Assembly (NCBI RefSeq): GCF_937951745.1
Contig: NZ_CALFBQ010000068.1
Span: 1 to 35,238 of the forward strand
Length of the DNA stretch: 35,238 nucleotides
Source: an uncultured Chloroflexus sp.
GTDB lineage: Bacteria > Chloroflexota > Chloroflexia > Chloroflexales > Chloroflexaceae
Reading direction: 5' to 3'
Shown here: one piece after another, positions 26,779 through 34,658 of the stretch
Numbering within the stretch: the first letter of the stretch is position 1
Layout: every line of letters starts with the position of its first letter
Translations under genes and position numbers: made by a program
The notes under the pieces: model-generated
What the model was told of the DNA's origin: nothing
Databases searched by the model: none
Seen by the model: only the letters and a program-made list of their open reading frames with translations

Positions 26779-29700
26779 TCACCTCTCCTCTGCTCCTGCT
26801 CCCTGAAGGTTCCCCCACACCTCGACGGCAATACCATCACGTTCACCCTGCCAGAGCAGCACGCGGCAGGTGTCACGCAGCAGCCGTTTCCACAGTTGCG
26901 CGTGCTGAAAGATCTCTTCGTCGGTGGCGAAGAGCTGGAAGACGGTGCGGGCGGCGATTAAGATCAGCTTGTGGCGCGCGCGGCTGAGAGCAACATTGAG
27001 CCGGCGCGGATCGAGCAAGAAGCCGCTGGCGGCGCGCAGGTAGTCGGGGTCGCTCTCGGTGGCCGAGACGATGATCACGTCGCGTTCATCGCCTTGGAAG
27101 CGCTCGACGGTATCGACGGTCGCGCCATCGTGCTCGATCAAGAGCGCCTGCATAATCTCAGGCAGTTTTTCGCGCAGCGTCAGCCGTTGGGCGCGGTGCG
27201 GCACGACGATACCGATGCCGGTGGCGGCATCGAGGCCAAGCTGTCCAACTAATGTCTCGATCAGTGGCCGAATGAGGCTCGCCTCGAAGGGGTTGCTGTC
27301 TTGGCTCTGCGCCTCGTCGTGGACGATAACTACCAGTGGATGGTTGGGATGGAGCGCAGCAGCAACCATAGGGTCAGCAATCTGGGCGACAGCCAGAGTG
27401 GTGACACGGCGCGAAAAGTAGGGAATACCGTCTTGTTCGTAGATGACGCGGCGCAGAAACGCGGCCAGATCGCGGTGCAGGCGGAAGCTCTCGACCAACC
27501 GCGCCAGCGGCGGCGGTGGATCAAGGTTGAGCAGGGTCTCGAACAGCGAGGCATAGACGCGGTAGGCTTGGAAGGTGCGCCGACGCTCACCACGCCATTC
27601 GTGCTGCACAATCGGCGGCATCTGCCGGTGATCGCCGACGACAATCAGCCTCCCCTCGGCTTTGAGGCCCAATGCCGCCATACAGGCTTCAGGTAAGTTC
27701 ATCTGCGATGCTTCATCGAGCAGCAGCAGATCGGCAAAGGGTTCGGTGTGGTAGCACTGCTCGCGCCGCAGCAACGACGCCACTGCAAACGGTGTGGCAG
27801 CGACGAAGCAGGCCGATGTATCAATGATCGGGCTGATGCTGTCGATGACCTGCACAGCCGACGATGGTTCGGCATTCTGCCTAGGACGAACTCGAAAAAG
27901 GGGTATGGTCAGCAGTCGTTCATCAAAATAGGCAGCGAACAGTTCAGGGCGTTGGTCGCGCACGATGGCAAGCTTTGCTTGCACCTCGCCAATCTTGCGC
28001 AAAAGCACATCGGTGGCAGCATGCGTCTTACAACTGAGCAATACGCGGCAGGGTTGGCCGGCAGCCAGCAAGCCTTGCATGCGGGCCAGCAGGGCAAAGG
28101 CCGACGTGTAGCTCTTGCCGGTGCCGGGCGGGCCTTGCACCAGCAAGGTGGGAGCATCGCCATAGTTGGCAATGTAATCCATCTGGTGCTCATCAAAGGG
28201 GTGCAACACACCAGCCTCGGCCAACACACGCAACCCCGCGACGAACTGGTCGTGCCCAGTTTGCGCCGTTTCCGGCAACGCGACCCGCACCCCGGCGGGA
28301 TCGTTCAAGCGCACGTAGAGCGCATTGACTGCCCCTTTCTGCAATTCCCGCACTACCTCCATACAGCGCTGGCCATAGATGTCGTTGGGATCGGCCTCGA
28401 TCGTATACAGCTCGCCGGCTTGCGGCCAACGCCAATTGCTGTTGAAGGTGAACCGTCGATCGCCTGTGCTATAGCGATGTTCAGGCTTCAGCAACACCCG
28501 TCCGTCTGCTTCAATCGCAACCAGCGTCGCCCGTGGCTGATAGAGCAGTTGGCGAACCGTGGTGGTGAACGGTTCGCGCTGGTCGGGTGGCAACCGTTCA
28601 TCAACGCTCCAGCGCGGCGCGAGAATGACCTTATCGCCGGGCGAGAGACTAGTCAAGCGCAGTGTTGTTGCGAGATCGCACTCAACACCGCTGAGATCAA
28701 TCCGCAGACACAGCGGCACATCAGGCAGCGGCAGCGGCTCGACCTGCTTTTTCTGCTCGGCCTTCAACCGCACCCCTTTCCGGCCACCGGTCAATTCAGC
28801 CTTCAACGCCTGCCGGCGCTCGTTTTCGGCCAGCGTCTCGAGCAAGGCCGGGTCTTGATCTTCCAACTCGTAGCGCACAATCAGGCTAGTACCGGCCAGT
28901 ACCCGCTGTTCGGGCGGCGGCAGATGCTGCTGCCCCCATGTCACCAGCGCCACGTACCGCTCGAGCAACAGAAATTCGGCCAGCGCATCGGCCAAAGTAT
29001 GCGCCCGTCGTGAGTAGTTGACAATGCACGAGAGATCAAACGCCGGTTTGGTTGTGCGCGGATTGCGCGGTACTTGATCGACCAGCAGTGCGATGGCATG
29101 TAGCCGCTTCTCGACAAAGTTGATGACATCTTGCCGCTTGACTCGCCGGTAATCAACCAAATCGTCATTGCCGTGACCGGGTGGCGGCGGTAATGCATCC
29201 CACGCTGCATACACATATTCAAGAGGTATCTGATTGTTGAAGCGTACCCGTCGGGTATACCAGCCCAAATCTTTGTCATTACCGAGATCATCGAACACGC
29301 GCCGGTAGAAGAGCCGGCGATACTCGCCCCAATCAAACCGCTGCATGTACGCCAAGCGCGCCAACGAGTCGTAGGCGAGCGGGTCGTTGCGGAACCGACG
29401 GCGCTCGCTGATTAGCACCGTTACCATCGGCGCTTCAAAACCGGCGCTCTGCGCCGCCAGATCGTAGAGTGGGGTCGAGCCAAAGACTTGAGGGTGGCGG
29501 GCCAGCCCGTCGAGCAGGTTTTGCAAACTGAACGAATCGGGCACGATTAGATGGATAGGCGCTTGCCGAGTCTCATCAGCCACCGCAACAATCGCCTGCA
29601 AGAGTTCATTGATCCATTCTTCCAGCAACTTCCCTTCATCGGCTGGCAACTGCGGCGGTTGGTCGAGTAATTTGATCAGTGTCCGTTCCTGAGAGGGGAC

Positions 29701-31011
29701 ACCGTTTCTATACCCAACCACCAGCGCACCGAGCAACACTAGCATGCCCTTCGTATGGTCGTAAAGCGGGTCAAGATAGACGGCGATCAGGTTGGGATGG
29801 AAATCGGCGCTTACAGCAGGCAACGAGCTATGGCCTTTGTAGGGCAGATAAGCGGTAGCTGTGAGCCGATCGCCACGCCAGCGGCGAAACGCGCGGGCGC
29901 GGTGAATCAACTCATCGAGACGCGGGGCCAATATGGGATGGCTGTGCAGTTGGTTAATCAATGGACGGTGGCTGTCCGGCGTGATCAACCGCTCGCCATC
30001 GAACTCTTTGAGCAGAGCCAGTTGGTTCGTGGTGGTAATACCGTGCGCGCGTAAAGCTGCCTTCTCCGGCTCGGTGAGCGACGGGATAAGTGAGAGGTCA
30101 TCGTGGGTGGCAGCCCAGCGCATACACACTTCGTTATAGAGGCAGCCATCGCACTTAGCAGTGAGATGAAATGGCAACTCGGCAAACGGCGCAGTGGCGG
30201 TAGTCGCCAAAATCGATGTCGACCCATCGAGCAGGGTCTCAATCTCGGCGAGGTAAGGGGCAGGATCGGCAATCAGCTCAAGCTGAGCAATCGTCACACC
30301 GAGGAGATCAGATGCCTGCTGGCGCTCATTGGCCACCCGCCGCTGTTCAGCAGGGGTATGCTGCGGTGATGGTGTCTCACCGCGATAGAGCACGCCAAGC
30401 CGGATGGAAGCCAGCGTCACGCCGGCATCGCCCGTTATCTGTTCGAGCAGACGTTGGTAACAGGCCAACTGCAAGCGGTGCTCGATCTTGGCTGCCGCCG
30501 AACTTTTGGTGTCAATAATGATCGCATGGCAAGCGCCGGCATCATCGCAGGATAGCAACAGCAGATCGACATCGCCGCTCATCTCCCAGCCGTACACGCG
30601 CGCGGCTAAGCGGGGTTGAAACAGCACGTGGGTCGTGTTGGGCGTCAGATGCCGCAACTGGTCAATAACGATATGATTGTGATTAGACAGCAAAAAGTTG
30701 GGAACACCCTGTTGCCGGCGCTGCGCGCAGTGAATCGCCTGCGGAAACCGCTTGCGCACCTGCGCCTCGATCTCCTGCTCAAACTGGCGCCCAGCGATGG
30801 TCAGCATCGGCGGGAGGGGCTGAAGCGACATACCGTAGCGGGGCAGCCAACTCAGCTCCTTCCGGCGTTCGTGCAGGCGCAAGCGCAGATAGCGCCGGCA
30901 CTGATCGAGCCGCAGGTACTGGGCTAGATCGGTGGGAGAAATCGCCTGCGGTTGGGCCGAGTCAAGCGCCAACGGCGGTAAGCGCTCATCTATCTCATGC
31001 TGCTGGCTCAT
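26779..31011 (-). CDS. Dna2-like Fe-S PD-(D/E)XK nuclease fused to superfamily 1 helicase
   Basis: The 1,410-residue protein starts with a RecB/Cas4-type nuclease domain (about 25-300): Asp in GDVDLLLL (147-152), DTKSS (167-171) and QLACYQ (181-186). One early Cys38 plus C287-x2-C290-x5-C296 gives the four-cysteine Fe-S pattern seen in Dna2, AddB and Cas4. The middle, with ADFHPNLIAVYLDPLYDHTKG near 395, resembles the RNase H-like part of TM0106-type nucleases, but the usual acidic pair looks altered. The C-terminal third is a helicase of the Dna2/Nam7 group: GPPGTGKS near 957, DEASQM near 1097, VGDHRQMPPIV, VDTVERFQGDERDVIIVS and NVALSRARHKLI. A role in DNA end processing, repair or defence is inferred. 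Its ATG overlaps the preceding gene by 17 bp. Confidence 0.88.
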   Translation of the reverse strand: MSQQHEIDERLPPLALDSAQPQAISPTDLAQYLRLDQCRRYLRLRLHERRKELSWLPRYGMSLQPLPPMLTIAGRQFEQEIEAQVRKRFPQAIHCAQRRQQGVPNFLLSNHNHIVIDQLRHLTPNTTHVLFQPRLAARVYGWEMSGDVDLLLLSCDDAGACHAIIIDTKSSAAAKIEHRLQLACYQRLLEQITGDAGVTLASIRLGVLYRGETPSPQHTPAEQRRVANERQQASDLLGVTIAQLELIADPAPYLAEIETLLDGSTSILATTATAPFAELPFHLTAKCDGCLYNEVCMRWAATHDDLSLIPSLTEPEKAALRAHGITTTNQLALLKEFDGERLITPDSHRPLINQLHSHPILAPRLDELIHRARAFRRWRGDRLTATAYLPYKGHSSLPAVSADFHPNLIAVYLDPLYDHTKGMLVLLGALVVGYRNGVPSQERTLIKLLDQPPQLPADEGKLLEEWINELLQAIVAVADETRQAPIHLIVPDSFSLQNLLDGLARHPQVFGSTPLYDLAAQSAGFEAPMVTVLISERRRFRNDPLAYDSLARLAYMQRFDWGEYRRLFYRRVFDDLGNDKDLGWYTRRVRFNNQIPLEYVYAAWDALPPPPGHGNDDLVDYRRVKRQDVINFVEKRLHAIALLVDQVPRNPRTTKPAFDLSCIVNYSRRAHTLADALAEFLLLERYVALVTWGQQHLPPPEQRVLAGTSLIVRYELEDQDPALLETLAENERRQALKAELTGGRKGVRLKAEQKKQVEPLPLPDVPLCLRIDLSGVECDLATTLRLTSLSPGDKVILAPRWSVDERLPPDQREPFTTTVRQLLYQPRATLVAIEADGRVLLKPEHRYSTGDRRFTFNSNWRWPQAGELYTIEADPNDIYGQRCMEVVRELQKGAVNALYVRLNDPAGVRVALPETAQTGHDQFVAGLRVLAEAGVLHPFDEHQMDYIANYGDAPTLLVQGPPGTGKSYTSAFALLARMQGLLAAGQPCRVLLSCKTHAATDVLLRKIGEVQAKLAIVRDQRPELFAAYFDERLLTIPLFRVRPRQNAEPSSAVQVIDSISPIIDTSACFVAATPFAVASLLRREQCYHTEPFADLLLLDEASQMNLPEACMAALGLKAEGRLIVVGDHRQMPPIVQHEWRGERRRTFQAYRVYASLFETLLNLDPPPPLARLVESFRLHRDLAAFLRRVIYEQDGIPYFSRRVTTLAVAQIADPMVAAALHPNHPLVVIVHDEAQSQDSNPFEASLIRPLIETLVGQLGLDAATGIGIVVPHRAQRLTLREKLPEIMQALLIEHDGATVDTVERFQGDERDVIIVSATESDPDYLRAASGFLLDPRRLNVALSRARHKLILIAARTVFQLFATDEEIFQHAQLWKRLLRDTCRVLLWQGERDGIAVEVWGNLQGAGAEER

Positions 31012-31498
31012 CGAACACCCCCGGCTCTGGCTTGGGCTCGATCCGGTTGCGCAGCATGCGCTCGAAAGCGCCTACTTGGCGGGGGCCAATCGCGCGGGCC
31101 GAGATGAGCAACACCTGCCCATTGATCAGTTGCAGCTCGTAAACACCGCCAAGCTTGCGCCACGCGCGCACCTTCGACCATGGAATCTCGCTGCGCCCGC
31201 TGCGTGCGCTGACGATCAACGTCTCGCGTCCCAATTCGTAACGAGTTGGCTGGTAAATCGGTAGATCGCAGTTGCGGCTCTGGCGGTAGATCAGGACAAA
31301 ACCGGTGATGGCGTAGACCAGAAACGGAATCCAGCCGCCGATCAGGGCTGGCGCTTGCGGGATGCTCGGATCGTAGATCACGAATGCGGTCAAGATAGCG
31401 GCGACAAACGCAAACACGTAGAAAATCGGCCGGCGAAAATAACGGCTCAGTGCATGGCGCGTAAACTCGCGCTGGCTAATAGTGCTCTCGATAATCAT
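30995..31498 (-). CDS. YcxB-like two-helix membrane protein with PH-like domain
   Basis: The 167-residue protein has two hydrophobic segments (PIFYVFAFVAAILTAFVIY at about 24-42 and WIPFLVYAITGFVLIY at about 56-71). A soluble C-terminal half follows with the YcxB-like signature: YELGRETLIVSARSGRSEIPW, then SKVRAWRKLGGVYELQLINGQVLLISARAI. The function of this family is unknown. The 3' end overlaps the helicase start by 17 bp and its ATG is 12 bp after the RsbW-like stop, so all three are expected on one transcript. Confidence 0.75.
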   Translation of the reverse strand: MIIESTISQREFTRHALSRYFRRPIFYVFAFVAAILTAFVIYDPSIPQAPALIGGWIPFLVYAITGFVLIYRQSRNCDLPIYQPTRYELGRETLIVSARSGRSEIPWSKVRAWRKLGGVYELQLINGQVLLISARAIGPRQVGAFERMLRNRIEPKPEPGVFDEPAA

Positions 31499-31510
31499 GG
31501 CCAGTTACCG

Positions 31511-31924
31511 CTAAAAAGCATTCCACTTCACCAGTATTAATTCATTTCCACCCTGAGGCAATACTCGATATTGTAAATCATCGAGCAGATGGCGCGACAA
31601 AAACAACCCCAACCCGCCGGCGCGTTGCTGGCCGCGCCCGATCAGATTGCGCGGCAGCGGCACATTGAGCGGGTTGAAGGCCGGCGCGGCATCGCAAATG
31701 CGCACACACAGCATATCACCGTCGTTCCAGACATCGACCCAAATGGGGCCAGCTTGGCCGCCATAGCCGTAGGTAATCGCATTGGAAATCAGCTCATTAG
31801 CCGCATACACAACATCGTCGATACTATCCCGGCGAGCGCCGATATTGCTGGCCGCATCAGTGATGAAACGCCGGATCTGTTTAAGGCTGCGTAGGTCGGC
31901 GTTAAAGACGAATGATGCGGACAT
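31511..31924 (-). CDS. RsbW-like ATP-binding protein (anti-sigma factor / serine kinase fold)
   Basis: The 137-residue protein is a stand-alone GHKL ATPase domain like the anti-sigma kinases RsbW and SpoIIAB. The N-box is NELISNAITYG (43-53), the G1 box reads CDAAPAFNPL (77-86, with Ala where Gly is usual) and the G2 box is GGLGLFLSRHLLDD (103-116). Such proteins bind or phosphorylate anti-sigma antagonists or act in partner-switching cascades. No sigma factor or STAS-domain antagonist is adjacent. GGAG lies six bases before the ATG. It leads the cluster with the YcxB-like protein and the nuclease-helicase. Confidence 0.83.
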   Translation of the reverse strand: MSASFVFNADLRSLKQIRRFITDAASNIGARRDSIDDVVYAANELISNAITYGYGGQAGPIWVDVWNDGDMLCVRICDAAPAFNPLNVPLPRNLIGRGQQRAGGLGLFLSRHLLDDLQYRVLPQGGNELILVKWNAF

Positions 31925-32037
31925 ATTATCTCCAGTATAGGTGGGGATTCGGCAAATATATCGTGCATGATACCATAGGGTGAGGAAGTAGTGAGTAACA
32001 ATACCTCTGTTAGGTTATCGCTGAGGAGAGTTTGATA

Positions 32038-33084
32038 ATGCATGAAGCGGTTGAATTTCTCATTCGCCTCTTGCGCACGCCATCGTTATCGGGCCACGAA
32101 GCGGCGGCGGTGCAGGTGATGGTCGAGCAGATGGCGGCTTTTGGCTGGGAAGCATTCGTTGATGAGTCGGGCAGCGCGGTTGGGCATGTGGGCACAAGTG
32201 GGCCGCTGGTGGTGTTGCTCGGCCATATTGATACTGTGCCGGGCGAGGTGCCGGTGCGGATCGAGGATGGTAAACTGTACGGACGAGGCGCGGTTGATGC
32301 CAAAGGGCCGCTGGCAACGTTTGTGTGGGCGGCGCGGCGGGCCGAATTGGCCGGCACGCTTAACTGTCGGCTGGCGATCATCGGTGCAACCGAGGAAGAG
32401 GCGGCCAGTTCGCGCGGCGCACATGCCGCCCGTGACCGGTATCGTCCGGCATTCTGCGTGATCGGCGAGCCAAGCGGTTGGGATCGGATCACGCTGGGGT
32501 ATAAAGGACGCTTGCTGACGCACTACCGGTATCAGCAGCCGGCTGCCCACAGCGCTGGTGAACAGCGTGCCGCACCTGAGCAGATGGTTGATTTTTGGCG
32601 TGCAGTTGAACAACATTGTCAGCATGTGAATGCGGGGCGTGAGCGACTGTTCGAGCAGTTGATCCCCTCGTTGCGCCGCGTGAGCAGTGGCAGCGACGGA
32701 ATCAGTGAATGGGTAGAAGCGACTGTTGGTCTGCGCCTCCCACCCGGCATTGATCCGCACGAGTTAGCCGAGACCGTGCGCAGGCTGGCCGGCCCGGCAG
32801 AGGTAGGATTTGAAGGGGCCTGTCCCGCCTTCCAAAGCTCACGCACCACGCCGCTGGCCAGCGCCTTTGTGCGTGCTATCCGCCAACACGGCGGTCAACC
32901 GGCCTTCTTGCACAAAACCGGCACTGCCGATATGAACGTGGTCGGGCCGGTGTGGCAATGCCCGATCGTCGCCTACGGGCCGGGCGACTCGCGCCTTGAC
33001 CACACCCCCGACGAGCACGTCGAGCTGGCTGAATACGAGCGGGCGATTGCGGTGTTGGCCGAGGTGCTGGCGCAATTGCGGTGA
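32038..33084 (+). CDS. lysK: [LysW]-lysine/ornithine hydrolase, M20 metallopeptidase family
   Basis: The product releases lysine (or ornithine) from the amino-group carrier protein LysW at the end of the alpha-aminoadipate lysine pathway. The 348-residue protein has the dinuclear-metal residues of M20 enzymes: His63 in GHIDTVPGE, Asp87 in GAVDAKGPL, the catalytic Glu-Glu in GATEEEA (119-120), the Glu in IGEPSGW and the final His in [10 protein letters not shown]. The segments [10 protein letters not shown] and [18 protein letters not shown] are typical of LysK rather than ArgE or DapE. The start is ATG 32038, nine bases after GAGGAG; the frame extends two codons upstream to a TTG without support. 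No LysW or other pathway gene lies in the window, so the pathway is scattered. The gene is divergent from the RsbW-like gene. Confidence 0.88.
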   Translation: MHEAVEFLIRLLRTPSLSGHEAAAVQVMVEQMAAFGWEAFVDESGSAVGHVGTSGPLVVLLGHIDTVPGEVPVRIEDGKLYGRGAVDAKGPLATFVWAARRAELAGTLNCRLAIIGATEEEAASSRGAHAARDRYRPAFCVIGEPSGWDRITLGYKGRLLTHYRYQQPAAHSAGEQRAAPEQMVDFWRAVEQHCQHVNAGRERLFEQLIPSLRRVSSGSDGISEWVEATVGLRLPPGIDPHELAETVRRLAGPAEVGFEGACPAFQSSRTTPLASAFVRAIRQHGGQPAFLHKTGTADMNVVGPVWQCPIVAYGPGDSRLDHTPDEHVELAEYERAIAVLAEVLAQLR

Positions 33085-33127
33085 TGGGGAGGGAGTTAGG
33101 GAGATGGGGAAAGATTGACAATCCCGA

Positions 33128-33185
33128 CTCCCTACTCCTTGCCTACAAACGGGCAAGCCGCTTGTAGCGAGAGGGTAGTAGGGAG
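33128..33185. repeat. Long nested inverted repeat after lysK
   Basis: The outer arms ctccctact (33128-33136) and agtagggag (33177-33185) pair over 9 bp, and an inner pair ctacaa (33143-33148) / ttgtag (33162-33167) lies within. It could fold into a long interrupted hairpin near the end of the lysK transcript. There is no T-tract, and the sequence looks like a dispersed repeat. Confidence 0.5.
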
Positions 33186-33204
33186 ATTGCCAAGCTCTAC
33201 TCCA

Positions 33205-33233
33205 TTGACGCACGGTAGCAATTATGGTACTAT
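33205..33233 (+). promoter_or_regulatory. Sigma-70-type promoter of the cobalamin riboswitch transcript
   Basis: TTGACG (33205-33210, five of six consensus bases) and TACTAT (33228-33233, four of six) are exactly 17 bp apart. The expected start is near 33240, so the leader would begin just before the riboswitch. The position relative to the aptamer makes this one of the best-supported promoters in the window. Confidence 0.7.
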
Positions 33234-33235
33234 CG

Positions 33236-33275
33236 CCGCAATTGAATATAAGTAATTGCGGGGTAGCAACCCCGC
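33236..33275 (+). other. Two overlapping, mutually exclusive hairpins at the start of the leader
   Basis: The first hairpin is ccgcaatt/aattgcgg (33236-33243 with 33254-33261). The second is gcggggt/accccgc (33258-33264 with 33269-33275). They share 33258-33261, so only one can form fully. They lie at or just after the expected transcription start, ahead of the B12 aptamer. Confidence 0.45.
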
Positions 33276-33276
33276 C

Positions 33277-33392
33277 AGCAGGGAGCCCGGAGGAAGCGAA
33301 GGGCTTAATTGGGGGAAGTCCGGTCAAAGGCCGGCGCAGTCCACGCTACTGTAGGTCGCCATCGGCGACGAGCCAGAATGCCCGTCCCTGCT
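33277..33392 (+). promoter_or_regulatory. Cobalamin (B12) riboswitch aptamer
   Basis: The outer P1 stem pairs agcaggga (33277-33284) with tccctgct (33385-33392) perfectly. P2 pairs agccc (33284-33288) with gggct (33301-33305). Then come the conserved core elements of cobalamin riboswitches: GGGGGAAGTCCGGTC followed by AAAGGCCGGCGCAGTCC, the ACTGTAGG segment, a gtcgcc/ggcgac hairpin (33355-33369), and the B12 box GAGCCAGAATGCCCGTC. I recognise this from the known consensus of the family; the ligand form (adenosyl- or hydroxo-cobalamin) is not decided. A promoter lies just upstream and an intrinsic terminator 72 bp downstream, so binding most likely stops transcription of the two exported-protein genes that follow. 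Confidence 0.92.
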
Positions 33393-33464
33393 TGTTCGCT
33401 ATCACACCCGCGCTGGAAAGGGGGTGAGGCGCGCGCAAGATTGGCGTTCTTTCTTGCCTTCGCA

Positions 33465-33492
33465 CCCTTCCACAGCCGTGGAAGGGGTTTTT
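33465..33492 (+). terminator. Intrinsic terminator of the riboswitch expression platform
   Basis: A perfect 9-bp stem (cccttccac at 33465-33473, gtggaaggg at 33478-33486) with a four-base loop is followed by G and five T (33488-33492). It lies between aptamer and gene. Upstream ggaaagggggtgaggcg (33415-33431) could pair with cgcacccttcc (33461-33471) and act as antiterminator (inference). Confidence 0.85.
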
Positions 33493-33550
33493 GTTGTCGG
33501 GGCAATAGATCTGTTGGATTGTGATGTTTTGTTGAACGAAAGGGATCTGC

Positions 33551-34612
33551 ATGATGCGCCGGGTTTTTGCACTATTCCTTGCCACGGTGTTGAGTATCGC
33601 CGCTTGGCTGCCGGTCGCTGCGCAGGGCACGGCGGTCGAATCGGCGCTGAAATGGGTCGCCAGTCAACAGCAAGCCGACGGGAGCTTTGCCGGTTTTGGG
33701 CCGGGTGACACAGCCGACGCGATCGTCGCTTTCGTAGCTGGTGGTCAGCAACCGTCGGCCAATGCCGTGACCTACCTCGCCGGGCAGGCAGCCACCTACG
33801 GCACCTCATCAGCCGGTGCGACGGCCAAACTGATATTGGCCGCCGTCGCCGCTCAGAGCGATCCGCTCAACTTCGGCGGGGTCAATCTAGCCCAACAGCT
33901 TGGTTCAACGTACAACGCAACGACCGGTCAGTACGGTAGCGATGTGTACGGTCATGCGCTCGCATTATTAGCGATCAAGGCAATGGGTGTGCAACCGCCA
34001 GCGGCGGCGATTGACCGGCTGATCGCGCTGCAATTGCGCGACGGCGGCTGGAGCTTTGATGGCACGGCGGCAACCGGTAGCGATACGAACACCACGGCGT
34101 TGGCAGTGATGGCGCTGGCTGGCCGGGCCCGCGCCGCTGATGCGCTGAACGCGGCGCGGGCTTACCTGCGCGGCCAGCAAAACCCTGATGGCGGCTTCCC
34201 CTACTCGCAGACATCGCCGTTTGGCAATGCCAGCGATGCTAACTCGACGGCAGCGGTGACGATGGCCATCATTGCCCTCGGCGAAGATCCCAGCGGCGCA
34301 GCGTGGAAGCAAAGCGACGCGACGCCACTCAGTGCGTTGGCCGCCTTCCAAAACAGCAGCGGTGCGTTCCGCTATCAAAATGCGATGCCCGATGATAATG
34401 CGCTCGCGACCTATCAGGCTATTCCGGCGCTGGTCGGGAAGGCATTGCCGGTGGCGACGACCTCGATCCCAGCAGCGCAGAGCCTGATTGCGCCGGCGAC
34501 TACGCTGCCGCGCACTGCTGGCGAAGCACAGCCGCTATTGCCGCTGCTGGCGCTGGCTGGCTTGCTGGCGTTGGCGGCAGGGCAAGCGTTGCGGCGGACG
34601 CAGGTAGGATAA
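33551..34612 (+). CDS. Exported alpha/alpha-toroid (terpenoid cyclase-fold) protein, putative cobalamin-binding, sortase-like C-terminus
   Basis: The 353-residue protein starts with a signal peptide (RRVFALFLATVLSIAAWLPVAAQ, cleavage expected near residue 25). It continues as an alpha/alpha barrel with prenyltransferase/squalene-cyclase-type repeats: ALKWVASQQQADGSF, LIALQLRDGGWSF and LRGQQNPDGGFPYS, each with the Q-x-x-DG-G/S-W/F pattern. The terpenoid cyclase fold is also that of the N-terminal domain of transcobalamin and intrinsic factor. The C-terminus is LPRTAGE (319-325), a hydrophobic helix and RRTQVG, like a sortase sorting signal. ATG 33551 (or the next codon) has AGGG six bases upstream. 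Because a cobalamin riboswitch controls it, a B12-binding or uptake role is more likely than terpene cyclisation; secretion also argues against a cyclase. Function remains inferred. Confidence 0.85.
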   Translation: MMRRVFALFLATVLSIAAWLPVAAQGTAVESALKWVASQQQADGSFAGFGPGDTADAIVAFVAGGQQPSANAVTYLAGQAATYGTSSAGATAKLILAAVAAQSDPLNFGGVNLAQQLGSTYNATTGQYGSDVYGHALALLAIKAMGVQPPAAAIDRLIALQLRDGGWSFDGTAATGSDTNTTALAVMALAGRARAADALNAARAYLRGQQNPDGGFPYSQTSPFGNASDANSTAAVTMAIIALGEDPSGAAWKQSDATPLSALAAFQNSSGAFRYQNAMPDDNALATYQAIPALVGKALPVATTSIPAAQSLIAPATTLPRTAGEAQPLLPLLALAGLLALAAGQALRRTQVG

Positions 34613-34629
34613 TGAGAAGATAGCTTGCA

Positions 34630-34650
34630 GGGCACAGCGCTGCTGTGCCC
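34630..34650 (+). other. Perfect hairpin between the two B12-locus genes
   Basis: Arms gggcacagc (34630-34638) and gctgtgccc (34642-34650) pair over 9 bp around a three-base loop, eight bases before the next ATG. It lacks a T-tract. It could hide the already weak ribosome-binding region of the downstream gene or protect the upstream message. Confidence 0.5.
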
Positions 34651-34658
34651 ATACAGCG

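Noticed and set aside
27748-29013. Open frame of 421 codons on the plus strand
   Set aside because: It mirrors the nuclease-helicase gene, whose motifs lie on the opposite strand; composition is Gln/Arg/His-rich as in antisense frames of high-GC genes.
33115-33143. TTGACA at 33115 as a -35 box for the riboswitch transcript
   Set aside because: No -10-like sequence lies at the right spacing; the TTGACG/TACTAT pair at 33205-33233 is better placed and spaced.
33551-34612. Terpene cyclase or prenyltransferase enzyme
   Set aside because: The repeats share only the barrel fold; there is a signal peptide, a sorting-type C-terminus and no catalytic DxDD or metal-binding motif, and control is by cobalamin.
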